Source of the DNA: Owenia fusiformis
Lineage: Eukaryota > Annelida > Polychaeta > Sabellida > Oweniidae
NCBI GenBank assembly: GCA_903813345.2
Contig: CAIIXF020000003.1
Location: 28,039,248 to 28,103,247, forward strand
Direction of reading: 5' to 3'
Length of the DNA stretch: 64,000 nt
The notes under the pieces are model-generated. The model was not told where the DNA came from, searched no databases, and was given only the letters and a program-made list of their open reading frames with translations. Made by a program: the position numbers and the translations under genes. Numbering within the stretch: the first letter of the stretch is position 1; the number at the start of each line of letters is the position of its first letter. Shown one piece after another: positions 1 to 10,071 of this stretch.

Positions 1-400
1 TTCCTAATGAACTTGAAGTGTTATTTCCAGTAACATTTCCTTCATGTTTGCTTATTTGATTTGCATTGATTAATCTGCTTCTTTTCATATCTACCATAGG
101 TAGATGATCCCATTTTTGACCTTTTGAGGCTTGTTGTACTGTTGGAATCGTGTTATTATTTCTCTGGGGTTCATTTCTTTCACTTGTATTAGTGTCAGAT
201 GCACTCCCTTGATGTTCCTTTATTCCATTTTCGTAAATAATTGTTCCTCTTCTAGTACGTCCCACCGATAGTTGATCTAGTTGGCCTCTTGAGACTTTTT
301 GTACTGTCTGAATCTTTTGGTATAAGCTTAGTCCTAGTAACGCAAACGTAATTGATTGTATACATAAGACTAACATAAATATCTTATGAATCCATAACAT
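1..400 (-). CDS. N-terminal part of a GT31-like type II membrane protein (paralogue, cut by window edge)
   Basis: Read on the minus strand from the ATG at 400, the frame stays open to base 1. It begins with a short cytoplasmic stretch and a hydrophobic anchor (about residues 5-25), followed by QLDQLSVGRTRRG. This lines up with MDQLSVGYTRRGK in the complete gene at 2974-4236, and the next ~80 residues form a polar, Asn/Ser/Thr-rich stem. The 5' flanks of the two genes also align (see findings), so this is a tandem duplicate. The catalytic domain lies outside the window, so whether the gene is intact cannot be judged. By homology it would be a Golgi beta-1,3-glycosyltransferase. Confidence 0.75.
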   Translation of the reverse strand, partial: MLWIHKIFMLVLCIQSITFALLGLSLYQKIQTVQKVSRGQLDQLSVGRTRRGTIIYENGIKEHQGSASDTNTSERNEPQRNNNTIPTVQQASKGQKWDHLPMVDMKRSRLINANQISKHEGNVTGNNTSSSLG

Positions 401-2039
401 GATTGATGACACTCCTTGTGTTCTCCCAAAATATCTGAATTGCTAAATCTATTCATCAGAAATATCCTGTGTTCTTTTTCTGTCGTCACTAGAGATGATC
501 AAAAAACTCTACAGATGCTTTGTTAAGGGTTGATGTCCTATTGCAGGACCACTGTTTTCAAAACTTTGAATCAGTTATAAAGGCATTCCTTGATTTGAGA
601 AATTTAGCCAAATCCCTTGGAGTTTTAATAAGGGATGAAGGAGTTAAGCAGGGGACCCTTTAAGAGCAAACTCTTTACAAAAACATCCAATATATAGATT
701 CGAAAATCCCTTTATAAGTAACTACACACTTTATCACTAGGAAGCAATAATTCTAAGCAAATATTTCATTCTATGGAAGGCATTACTTGTTCATCTTTCA
801 ATGATTTCTGCAGTATGTATTGCCCACAGCCTGTAGGGATAGGGAAATACATATACATGCTGGAAAAATTAAAGGAAGTGCAACAGGTATGTCCATATGT
901 TGCATATCAATCTATAATTTAGGTAATTACAGTGTCCATTGTCCCTTACGTGAATTTGATATGTATGTTTGGCAATTACAAACAATAAAATGAAGAATGC
1001 AAATGAGTTTTATTTCCAAGAAGCACCTTTTTTGTCATGCCATAATTTAAAACGGGTTCATGTGATTAATTATCGGATGAAAATGGCCAATAAAAATTCT
1101 GGTTTCCTCTTCATGTGAATGGTGTCATTTATAAATTAACCAACATTCCTTATACTCTAGACTATTTGTCAAACTATTTTATTAATGAAGTCTGACAAAT
1201 ACATGAATGACAAATAAGTGAGATATGAAGTAAAATGAGGTTTTTTAAGATAAGAAATTATAAAACATGAAATGTTAACTTTGATCTTCAATAGCACATC
1301 TTGTTCTTTACAGTTAAGCTGTGAACCTTATTCATTATTTAATGCAATTGGTTTGTTATCATATTACTACAGTTATCAAAATTATGAAGAAGAAACATTT
1401 ATACTAGAATTGATTTGATTAGTATGCAAGATTCTGACCTTTAATAAGGTCAAGGTCATTTTGAAAAAAATTGTTTTGGATATTAATGTAATACAGTAGT
1501 ATAGATATTTTCTTATGATACAAGTTACATTTTGTCTTGTTATTGATGTATGAATAAATGTTGGAATATTTTTGTTTTACTCAAAATGACCCCTTGTTGA
1601 TGGAAACAATTTTTTTTCATGGACATTTAGATTGAAAATAGAAAATAATAACGCAAATGCGAGTAGGTAGTTACAAGTTTCACCACCAGGTGGCTCACTT
1701 GGGTCAGATAGCATGGCGGGTATAGTAGAAAGTTCCCTTTAACTTAAATTACATAGGTTTTAGTGGTTCAATTTTCATATATCCCTTATGTATCAAATAG
1801 TTATGATTTATATGTCCAATACAAGAAAAGATTTCACTTTTTGTGATTTTGTAATATGGGGTCTATGGGGAATCAACCCGAACTAGAAGTTACATTTTCA
1901 AAAAATATTAAATTTTCTAAGTTGATAAACAATTTTCGAAACAATATTTTTAGATGTATTTTTACATCTAGATTTCAAATATGACATCACAAAGTGCAGA
2001 TCTTAACTGTTTTTCGAAAAAACCGTTTCTGTAACTTCA
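401..2039. other. intergenic stretch between the GT31 paralogues and the Penelope relic
   Basis: No gene was recognised. Bases 401-480 are the duplicated 5' flank of the truncated GT31 gene. About 1655-1800 is a dispersed repeat centred on CACCACCAGGTGGC, which also occurs in reverse at about 9165-9300 and 32549-32680. The rest is AT-rich sequence without long open frames. Confidence 0.5.
1655..1800 (+). repeat. dispersed repeat B, copy 1 (core CACCACCAGGTGGC)
   Basis: Contains TGCGAGTAGGTAGT, then TTTCACCACCAGGTGGCTCA, AGAAAGTTCCCTTTAACTT and TTTTAGTGGTTCAATTTTCA. Reverse copies in the same motif order are at about 9165-9300 and 32549-32680. Boundaries are approximate. The core is a palindrome. 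Confidence 0.65.
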
Positions 2040-2307
2040 GTTTTGTAAATTAACAACGTCAAGAAAAATAGAAACAATAAAAAAAGATTCTTTTAACAGC
2101 TTTAATAAATCAGCGATTACAGATCATATTCTCCAAGAAAACCACGAAATTGATTGGAACAATTATAAAATAGTTAGCAAAGAAAGGAACAGAAACAATA
2201 GGTTCATAAGAGAAGCCATTCACATTAGAAAACATAATAAAAACTTCAATAGAGACATGGGCAACTTCAATCTAGATCACTTGTGGGATGAAGTTATATT
2301 GCCATAG
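2040..2307 (+). pseudogene. Penelope-like element relic, C-terminal end of the endonuclease ORF
   Basis: An open frame without a start ends at TAG 2305-2307. It encodes the typical tail of GIY-YIG endonuclease proteins of Penelope-like retroelements: KSAITDHILQENHEIDW, then RFIREAIHIRKHNKNFNRD and LWDEV just before the stop. No reverse transcriptase part is recognisable upstream, so this is a 5'-truncated, dead copy, as is common for these elements. The A-rich DNA and the hammerhead-like stem-loop that follow fit the element's 3' region. The family assignment is from memory of the motif, not a search. Confidence 0.6.
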
Positions 2308-2394
2308 CAATTAATTAATTATTTTTTGACGTAAAGGTTTAATGACGTAATAGTAGATTAACCTGTATTTTTTCAACTGTTTTCAATTTAAATT

Positions 2395-2432
2395 TAGTGA
2401 TCATGGATGCAGTTTGCATTCGAAACGTCTAA
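2395..2432 (+). ncRNA. degenerate hammerhead-ribozyme-like stem-loop downstream of the Penelope relic
   Basis: After the ORF end, a TGATCAT stretch is followed by a stem GGATGC / loop AGTTT / GCATTC and then GAAACGTC. A hammerhead core is CUGAUGA - stem II - GAAA with a GUC-type cleavage site, and Penelope-like elements are known to carry such ribozymes. Two core positions differ from the consensus, so this copy is probably inactive. Confidence 0.35.
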
Positions 2433-2973
2433 AACAAAAAATTGTAATGAGGTCTGTGACAATGAACACTAATAAATGGATTTATATTACCAGACTATGA
2501 ACTATTTAATGTTATTATTTTACATGGACTAGAAAATTGTTTAAAAAGTTGAAAAAAGTGTCACATTTTGATAACATTGGGTAAGATCACAGAGTAGCTG
2601 AAAGCTTTTAAAATTGGATTTTGGAAATCAGGTTGTATCAAAGAGGCCAATTCATCATCACAAAGTTATTTTAAGAAAGTGTCTAAGTAGAACATCATAT
2701 TCATAAAACTTATGAAAGCAATCCAGAAACAACTGAAATAATGTCAGACACAAATCTGAATTTCACAAAAATTGAATTTTCTGAATGCTTGAATAAAATA
2801 GCATACAAAATAGAAAACATGATTAATCTAAAAGCCAGTCTTAGGTGCAATACAAGTGCAATTATTTTTGTTCAATCGAATGTTTATCTACACAGGAAGA
2901 TCCAAGAAATTACTTTCAAAATTAAGAAAGATTCCACAGTCAGATAATTGCATTTTGTGGCCACCCTATATAT

Positions 2974-4236
2974 TCAATGTTTCAATGTTTTATTGTCACA
3001 TTTTGTGTTCCAAATTTTTTCAATTGCACCCCTGGGCATATGGTGACTTGTAATTATTTGTTTATATCCACAAACATTGAATTTGACTCTGTATGCGTGA
3101 AATCCTTTCACTGAGCGTACTTTATATCCTAATGCTTTGTTGCAAAGTCCCACATAGATGTCTTCGAGGAAGAAGAAGGGTATATTGGGTGAAACTTTCA
3201 CAATGTCTTTGACGACCTTCATAGTTGTGACATAGCCAGTGCCTGAGCAAAAGCCAGGGTATGACAAATGAGGGAACTGTTTAGGAGAGACATAATACTT
3301 TGATTTGTTATGTCTGATGGGTTTAGCTTTCTTAGGGCATGTTCCTATTATTTCATTTTTAATTTTGAATGAATCGATGAATTGTAAAAGTCTTGGAGTA
3401 TTCACCCACATATCAGTATCAGTTTTCATAACATATTTAGCATTTGAGCAAAATTCTGCAGCCCATTTAAGACCAGACATTGTCTTTAGAGTCAAATGTT
3501 TGTACTCATCCATGAAGTCTTTGATGAGGATATCCCCATATTTTTTAGCTTCTGCGAGAGCTCTAACATTCCACTTTGGGTCTCTAGTATGCTTTCCCAA
3601 CAGGAAAACATACCTCATTTCTTTTGTATTAAGGTTAGAAATACTTGTCCAAGTTTTGCGCAATGAGTTCCTGGTTCTCATATCATGGTGAACTGTAAAA
3701 ATGATTACCAGAAGCTTAACCTGAGTTGTTGAATTTTTCGTTGAGCACAAGTTATCATTTTTGTAGATGTATGAAGATTGCGGGAAACATGCGTCACACT
3801 TATCTGGTCGCAGTTCTGAAATGTTAACTGATTGGTTCGCAGAAAAATTACCATTTTTTAAAACTTGTCGATAATCCAGGAATATGGAACTTGTTATATG
3901 TGACTTTGTCTGTTTGTCTTTATTTTCCTTGTTATTTCCTAATGATATGGAATTGTTTTTAGTAACATCAGATCCTCTTTTGGCTGTTCTTAAAGTAATT
4001 GAATCACTGTTGGTGTTATTTGCTTTTGTGTTATTTCCATCATTATCAATAACATTTCCTTTTATTACATTTCCAGAAATAAATTTTCCTCTTCTAGTAT
4101 ACCCAACTGATAGTTGATCCATTAGTTCACCATCTGAAACTTGTACTTCCTGATTCTCAGGATATAGTCCTAGTAATGTGAACATAATAGATGCTGAACA
4201 TAAGACAAACATAAATATCCTATATATCCTTAACAT
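2974..4236 (-). CDS. beta-1,3-galactosyltransferase-like protein (GT31), intronless
   Basis: This is a 420-residue single-exon type II Golgi protein. It has a short cytoplasmic N-terminus, a signal anchor at about residues 7-24 and a long low-complexity stem rich in Asn, Lys and Ser to about residue 125. A GT31 catalytic domain follows. Family landmarks in order: RTRNSLRKTWTS, YVFLLGK, the DF(M)DEY..LTLKT block with GLKWAAEFC, KTDTDMWVN (the metal-binding DxD, here DTD rather than the usual DDD), YPGFCSGTGYV and FFLEDIYVGLC. The predicted reaction is transfer of Gal (or GlcNAc/GalNAc) in beta-1,3 linkage from a UDP-sugar to glycoprotein or glycolipid acceptors. Acceptor specificity cannot be read. 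The ATG at 4236 is chosen because the anchor follows at once and the paralogue at 1-400 starts at the same place. Confidence 0.9.
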   Translation of the reverse strand: MLRIYRIFMFVLCSASIMFTLLGLYPENQEVQVSDGELMDQLSVGYTRRGKFISGNVIKGNVIDNDGNNTKANNTNSDSITLRTAKRGSDVTKNNSISLGNNKENKDKQTKSHITSSIFLDYRQVLKNGNFSANQSVNISELRPDKCDACFPQSSYIYKNDNLCSTKNSTTQVKLLVIIFTVHHDMRTRNSLRKTWTSISNLNTKEMRYVFLLGKHTRDPKWNVRALAEAKKYGDILIKDFMDEYKHLTLKTMSGLKWAAEFCSNAKYVMKTDTDMWVNTPRLLQFIDSFKIKNEIIGTCPKKAKPIRHNKSKYYVSPKQFPHLSYPGFCSGTGYVTTMKVVKDIVKVSPNIPFFFLEDIYVGLCNKALGYKVRSVKGFHAYRVKFNVCGYKQIITSHHMPRGAIEKIWNTKCDNKTLKH

Positions 4237-4607
4237 ATTGAACTATTGACTGATGAGAATGTTTATGTTCTCCCAAAATATCTTAATTGCTTAATCTTTT
4301 TATCAGAAATATCCTGTCTTTTTACATTCTTTTTTTATTGGTTTTGGTCCAACAAGTAGAATGTACATTTTGCATTCCTTTGAGGGTTGATCAAAAAGTT
4401 ATCATAATGATATTTTATTCTTTTGATAGAAATAATAGTGGATGCTGTCCTATCATTTAAATATTTTCATTTGTATACAACATCAAACGTATCATCACTT
4501 TAGTTAAAGATAGTAGATATTTTAGCTTTTTAGGATAATTGTGCGAGAAATAGGACAATAAGGATTGTGCTAGACCATTTTCTTGACGAAAAAAGTTGTT
4601 ACCCTTT

Positions 4608-5042
4608 GATCGAACTCCCGTGCAGTGATATATCACTGCGGCGGGCAAGTGTCTCACCGTAAGCATGGTAACATCGTAATAAACAACTGACGTGATTGGT
4701 TCTAGTCCCATGCTCAGGTCGCGTGATTGTAAAATTTAGACAATTTCATTGGTTGAATTGCGCGTATTAACTAATAAACAACACGTGCGGTAAACTTTTA
4801 TCAACACAACTTTTACTCAGAATTCCCTCCGCGGGGATTTGCTCCTATATTTCATTGATTTTGGAATATTTTGACAAAATAATTATTGGTGAACATAAAA
4901 GAACATATATTTTATAAGTTGTGTGAAAAACAAGTACATCTGTGACAAAAAGGGGGACTATCTTCCCCAAATTTTGGGGATTCCATAATCTGCCCGCCGC
5001 AGTGTCTATACCGAGACACTGCATAGGAGTTCGCCCTTTGAT
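4608..5042. mobile_element. inverted-repeat element whose two ends are each hairpins
   Basis: The left end (about 4601-4647) carries CCTTTGATCGAACTCC, the perfect hairpin GCAGTGATATATCACTGC (4622-4639) and GGCGGGC. The right end (about 4992-5042) carries the same order reversed: GCCCGCC, a hairpin GCAGTGTCT..AGACACTGC (4999-5022), GGAGTTCG and CCCTTTGAT. About 350 bp of unremarkable DNA lie between. This looks like a non-autonomous element with structured ends, and no transposase is present. Confidence 0.45.
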
Positions 5043-5214
5043 ATTTGCCTCAATTTATATTTTGAGTACAATTCATATATCTACAGGTATTTCTTTGATT
5101 CATTCTCATATGTTTTTGAATGAACATGTTTATGACAAAATAGATAATAAGGTTGATGTTAAGAATGCATTTAATGTTGATTATGGTGTTAAAGACCCTA
5201 ATGTTGCTGATTGA

Positions 5215-6414
5215 TTAAAAGTTTTTGTTAATAGGTATTTTGAACTAAACTGAAGCAATCTTACTTCTGTATCTATTCTAAAAAAATTGATGCGGAATGA
5301 ATGGGGAGCTTCATGGGATTAATCCTACATAATTATATAACATTATATAAATAATATATATTATAAGAGGCCCGATCAGAAAGTAAGTAACCAACTGCTC
5401 TTATTTCTTCATACCTTATTCAATTACATTGAAATTTTCACAGATGATGTAGAAAATATTAAACTATTAAACAGGACCAAGGACAATGGGTTAGCATCAA
5501 GTCCATTGTTATTGCTGTTGCTATGGTGACAATTGTTTTGGGTAGGTGGGACACCCTGTTTTAAGTTGCGTTTGAAGATAATTTATAGAGTTTTTCTACA
5601 TGTTGTAATACCTCCAATATATTCAGATTATTAGAAAAAGATTCAAGGAGGTGCAAATGAATATCATATCACTTTTTGCCTCCTTCCAAAATTTTAATAG
5701 TGCAAAGTTGAGTATAACACAATGATCAACCCTCGTATTCAAGGAAAGAGTTTTTTAAACCTCTGAAAAAATCTTACATTGCTCTTTTTGTAAAATACAA
5801 AATAAAGATAAAATATTTTTATTGTTCTGAAATATATTCACTGGACATAAAGTTTATATTCTGAGTTGTCCAGAAATTCGAGAAAATCAGATGCTTTAAG
5901 TAAATTCTAGAGATCATGATTATGGACACATATGACCATGGAACATTTTAAGCAGAGGAAGCTGGGTTGTCATGAAGATACAGGCTACTGAGCTCAGTGA
6001 ATGGAGTTGACATCTTCCTCCCTCCTCTTCAATTTATGGTCCTGTGAATAAAACAAAAAGTGAATGTTAACTTGCTGATTACCATTCTTACTGAAATTAA
6101 TAACTTTCTGGAAGTTTATAATGACTTAAAAGTTTTGACCATTTATTCGTTTACTTTATTTTTAATTTTTTTTTCTTTCTTAGAATTGTTTATTTTTTAC
6201 ATACAAGATTACCACCATGTTATTATATTCTAGGGTTATAGCACATCAATAGCACAGAGTAAAGTTGAAATTTTAACTTTACAGAAAAAAGATCAAGTTT
6301 CTTTTAGCTCCCTTTTGATAAGGTCACATTATTGTTCTTTCATTCATTTAGATATGTATACCAAGTTGAAGTTATTTTGAATATAAAGTTCTATGGAAGC
6401 TATTTGATATTGGA
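5215..6414. other. non-coding stretch
   Basis: AT-rich sequence without a supportable gene. Open frames here are short and have no recognisable motif. Confidence 0.4.
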
Positions 6415-6595
6415 CAGGCCCGTAGCCAGAATTTTCCAAGGGGGTTCACTTTTCCAAAAAATTCTAGGGGGGTTCACTTTGGCAAATTTGGCCAAAAATC
6501 ACTCAAACAAATAGTCAGAATGGTGAAAAACTGCATGATTTTGAAAGAAATTTTGGCCAGAGTGTTCGCCCAACCCCCCCCTGGCTACAGGCCTG
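6415..6595 (+). mobile_element. MITE-like element A, copy 1
   Basis: The terminal inverted repeats are CAGGCCCGTAGCCAG and CTGGCTACAGGCCTG. The interior has GGGGGGTTCACTTT and GGTGAAAAACTGCATGATTTTG. Further copies are at 23107-23291, 44943-45137 and, shortened and inverted, 58310-58403. No coding capacity. Confidence 0.8.
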
Positions 6596-6972
6596 TTGGA
6601 TATTAATTAAGGAAAGATATTATATCTGAAGGTCTACCAGTGAAGATTTCATATCCCCCACAATGATGATAGGCATTTGTATATACAGTAGAACCCACAT
6701 ATCCAAACACCTCTCTAATCCAAACATCTCTTGATATGAACATTTTTTCTCATTTTTGTTCAGATAAGCTTAAATCAAATAAAATACAGTAAACTGCATA
6801 ACAATTGTGAAACATAACTAGAAAATAAAAATCATCTTAAATCTAGATAAATAATTAATAATGTATTCAAGAAATATAAAAGGCAAATTATGGCACTGTT
6901 CAAAGTGTCGCCATCATTAGAGTAGACATGGAATGAGCTCCATCTATTGACCTGTACCAATATTCAATTGTT
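6596..6972. other. non-coding stretch with a TACAGTAGAACCC repeat start
   Basis: TACAGTAGAACCCACATATCC at about 6687 is followed by repeated CTAATCCAAACATCTC-type words. Related text (TATATGAACACCTTTCTAATC, GAACATCTCTCGATGTGAAC) is at about 27200-27330. It resembles termini of pogo/Tigger-like elements; tentative. Confidence 0.35.
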
Positions 6973-7632
6973 GGATTTACACTAGAGCCCTAAGACGTCT
7001 TGGCCAAAACGTTTTAACGTTAAAACATTTCACAAATGTAATGTAAATCCAGATTTTCTCAAGAGCTCTCGGCTAAGAGCGCTTAGCTAAAACGTTTTAG
7101 TACCCTAGTCATAGCCAAGACGTCTTAGCGTTAAAATGTTTTACAAGCGAGTGTAAATCCATCGGTTTTAGCTAAGAGTGCTTAGCCTGGTTTTATGCGT
7201 TGCGCTTAACGAAAAATTCCTGATTACATGTGTAGCATGGTCGTTTCTCTTGTCTCATCCATTTGTTACCAATATCATCCAAAAAATATCGAGAAGAGCT
7301 AATTCGCCTAGAGTTCTATCATAATCCTAATATATGCACAAAATCTTCCTGCCCCCTTTCATGCTTTTAACAATGCTGTGTTTAGGACATATTTTTTTTG
7401 AAACCGATGCATTCTTAAGCAGAAAGTATAGAAGCGGGAAAGGAATAGCTATGTGTCGAACTGCTTTTTTCATTTTACATGTATGCCTACATATCTCTAA
7501 GACGTTTTAGAAAAACAGGTGTAAACTCAATCATATTTCGTAAGACGTCTTGAAAATGGTGGTGTAAACTCAACATGATTTTACTAAAACATTTTAGCTA
7601 AGACGTCTTGAAATATTGCATGTAGTGTAAAT
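6973..7632. mobile_element. non-autonomous element built of CG-containing palindromes
   Basis: It starts GGATTTACACT and ends AGTGTAAAT, giving short inverted termini. Inside are four copies of AAGACGTCTT (6992, 7117, 7542, 7600), plus AAAACGTTTTA, TTAACGTTAA and CTAAGAGCGCTTAG-type palindromes, separated by repeated GTGTAAAtcc/GTGTAAActc motifs. The palindromes cluster in the outer parts on both sides, as expected for subterminal transposase-binding sites. No open frame. Confidence 0.55.
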
Positions 7633-8098
7633 AGGGTTAATATCATCTTATACAATATATTGATATTGTGTTTTTTTATTATTATCTTTTTGTTTGAAAG
7701 AATACATTTATGATTTATTTATTTAGGAGATGTATTTGCAACAAACAAGCAGGCCTTGTTAAATTCAGTACTGTATCAGTACAGTGTATGTATGTCAACA
7801 TGACACTGAAAAGTTTATTCAAGATAATTAATTGATGAAGTCACAATGAATAGAACAATTGAAATGAAATATGTGGCTGCTGACTAATATGAGTTTAGTG
7901 AGTTTTGAGTGAGTAATGAGTTTTTATACAACTTTAGATTTTATTCTGCCCTTTGTCAAAGTCCTCAATCCATTCAATGATCAGTAAAATCATTGATCAT
8001 CAGGGTTCAGCTGCCTTAGTTCCAATGGCAACCGTTTTTTTTGCCCTTTTCATTGGCATTGCCTGTATGTTTTTTTTATTTGTGGCAGTATTGTTTTT

Positions 8099-9030
8099 GG
8101 CTCACACAGTGAGCCTATGGGATCAACCAGGCGTCCGTCCGTCCGTCCGTCCGTCCGTCAACATTGGCCGCACGAATTAAAACTACTATTCGGATTGAGT
8201 CATATCTACAGTCATTTTATGCATATCAATAATGCCTATTTGACCTATCATCGCCATTTCCCAAGTTCGCCCGGTTTCCGAGAAATTGCTGATTTTGACG
8301 TCAAAAAGTCCAATTTTCTGTAAATACTAGACACTTTGTTGAAGTAGAACTTTCAAATAACTTGAAGTAGTTGCTGTATATGCAACTTATGTCCTCTGAA
8401 GATTTCAAAGCTCTTGGAATTACAGTTTTTGGTCCTTACTCTATAAAATTTGACAAAAAGTAGGACTTATTTCAGGAAACTTTCTTATGTATAAAGTCAA
8501 TGGCAGGTCAATGAAGGTTCATTTCTTACAATGAATTACATCATAACTAGATTTAAGCATTCCCTACATATTGCTCAATATATGTCAGCATCAAATTTTT
8601 ACCGTTTTTAGATATTTGACGTCAAAAAAACAGTTAAAATAAGTTATTTTTTAACTTGCTTCAATTTGACCAAATTTTTTTTTGAAAATCATCTACAAGT
8701 TACCAGGAGTTCAAATCTGACATTCGTTTTAGGATTTGACCTTTACTTGACCTTCAGTGACCTTTGAAAGGTCAAAAAGGTTGATTTTTCAAATTGATTT
8801 TTGGATGTAAATTTTGGTCAGCTTAATCACAAAAGACCTTACTGAGCTCTAAATAAGTAAAATTTTCAAGGTCAAGGTCATCAAACTAGGTCACACAACT
8901 GTGCTGTCCTGTCTAAGTTTCTCAAAGTTCGAGACTACAAATCCAAATCAATATTTTTGTTTGAAAGTCAGGATATACATTCCTCTGAAGGTTCCAAACT
9001 GTGTGAGCACAGGACCGTGGGTCCTATTTT
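8099..9030 (+). repeat. dispersed repeat D, copy 1, with hairpin head and (GTCC)n
   Basis: The head is the palindrome GGCTCACACAGTGAGCC (8099-8115), followed by a CGTC/GTCC tetranucleotide run at about 8131-8160. A body holds GGTCAAGGTCA-type and GTTCAAATCTGAC motifs. A tail CTGTGTGAGCACAGGACC (9000-9017) repeats one arm of the head. Related heads occur at 22411 and 30727. It is non-coding. The layout resembles pearl/CvA-type non-autonomous Helentron-like repeats of bivalves, which is an inference. Confidence 0.65.
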
Positions 9031-9164
9031 TATTAACCTTAGTCTGAACCATGGTCATCAAATATTGCCCAATACATCATATAATCTTGGTCTTTTAATT
9101 CATTGAATCACATGACAATGTAGAAATATGAGTATAAATAATCTTCATTATGTATCAGATAAGG

Positions 9165-9300
9165 GTAATATTATAATTGAACCACTAAAACTGATGAATA
9201 TTCAAGTTTAAGGGAACTTTCTGAAATACCCTGCTATGGTATCTTCCCTGAATCAGCCACCTGGTGGTGAAAATGGTACTACCTACTCGCATCTGGGTAA
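9165..9300 (-). repeat. dispersed repeat B, copy 2
   Basis: Reverse orientation of the repeat at 1655-1800: TTGAACCACTAAAA, AAGGGAACTTTCT, GCCACCTGGTGGTGAAA, CTACCTACTCGCA. Confidence 0.65.
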
Positions 9301-9356
9301 TTATTCAAAATAATACAAAATGTAAATTTTTCATTTGTTTATTTATTTGGTTGCAG

Positions 9357-10071
9357 TCAGTTGTCTATGTGGACAAGAAGATCTGTGGATGTGAAATGGA
9401 TGGGAGAATTGTGCTCAGGTAAGGGACCATCTCATTATTTGTCCCATTGAGCAAAGTTCAAATGGGATATAGTGAATCCCTCTGTCCATCTGTCAGTCCA
9501 TCTCTCCTAAAATTTAAATACTGTGTGTTATTCTGTATATTGATCATCCCTAAGTTTCTAGAAAGCCTTCCATTATACTTTTGTTGTTTTCTTGAAAAAA
9601 GAAATAACAGCATGATGTAATTCAGTGAAAATTTATGGTGATTTTGGTTCAGTCAAATGAAAGCATCAGTTCAACATAGATTAATTCAATTCAATCTATT
9701 TAATGTCCCTTCACCTTTTATTCTGGTTAATATGTTGATATGAAAGACATGTCGGAAGGGTGAAATATTGTAATGCCAAAACAGGTAAAATTATGTTTTA
9801 CATGTTGAGTAGAAAATATAGGAGATCACTGAATTACATAAAGATTTTCAATTCTCTGTTCCAGTCTGAACAACACACTTTGGTTAGACCCTCTAGTCCA
9901 CCGTGAATACCTCCCAACATTGAAAATGACAACAAATGCTTATGAGTTGAGACGTGAAATCTTACAGAACAATCTTGCCATTGAGAACCCTGACCACATT
10001 AACCTACTGTACAAACAGTGTGAGGGCAGGATTGAGCTACCTGACACGACACCACCAAAGAAAGAAGATAG
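9357..10071 (+). CDS. Tudor gene exons 1-2 of the visible part: second half of a first extended Tudor unit
   Basis: Exon 9357-9418 follows TTGCAG and encodes VYVDKKICGCEMDGRIVL. Exon 9865-10071 continues with LNNTLWLDPLV, REYLPTLKM and ELRREILQNNLAIENPDHI, ending in a charged KKED linker. The pattern of beta strands followed by a helix ending in an LxxNxLA-type motif fits the staphylococcal-nuclease-like half of an extended Tudor domain. The canonical aromatic-cage half should lie in unseen upstream exons. Confidence 0.7.

Noticed and set aside
4457-5214. ORFs of 84-90 codons around 4457-5214
   Set aside because: They span the hairpin-ended inverted repeat and show no domain.
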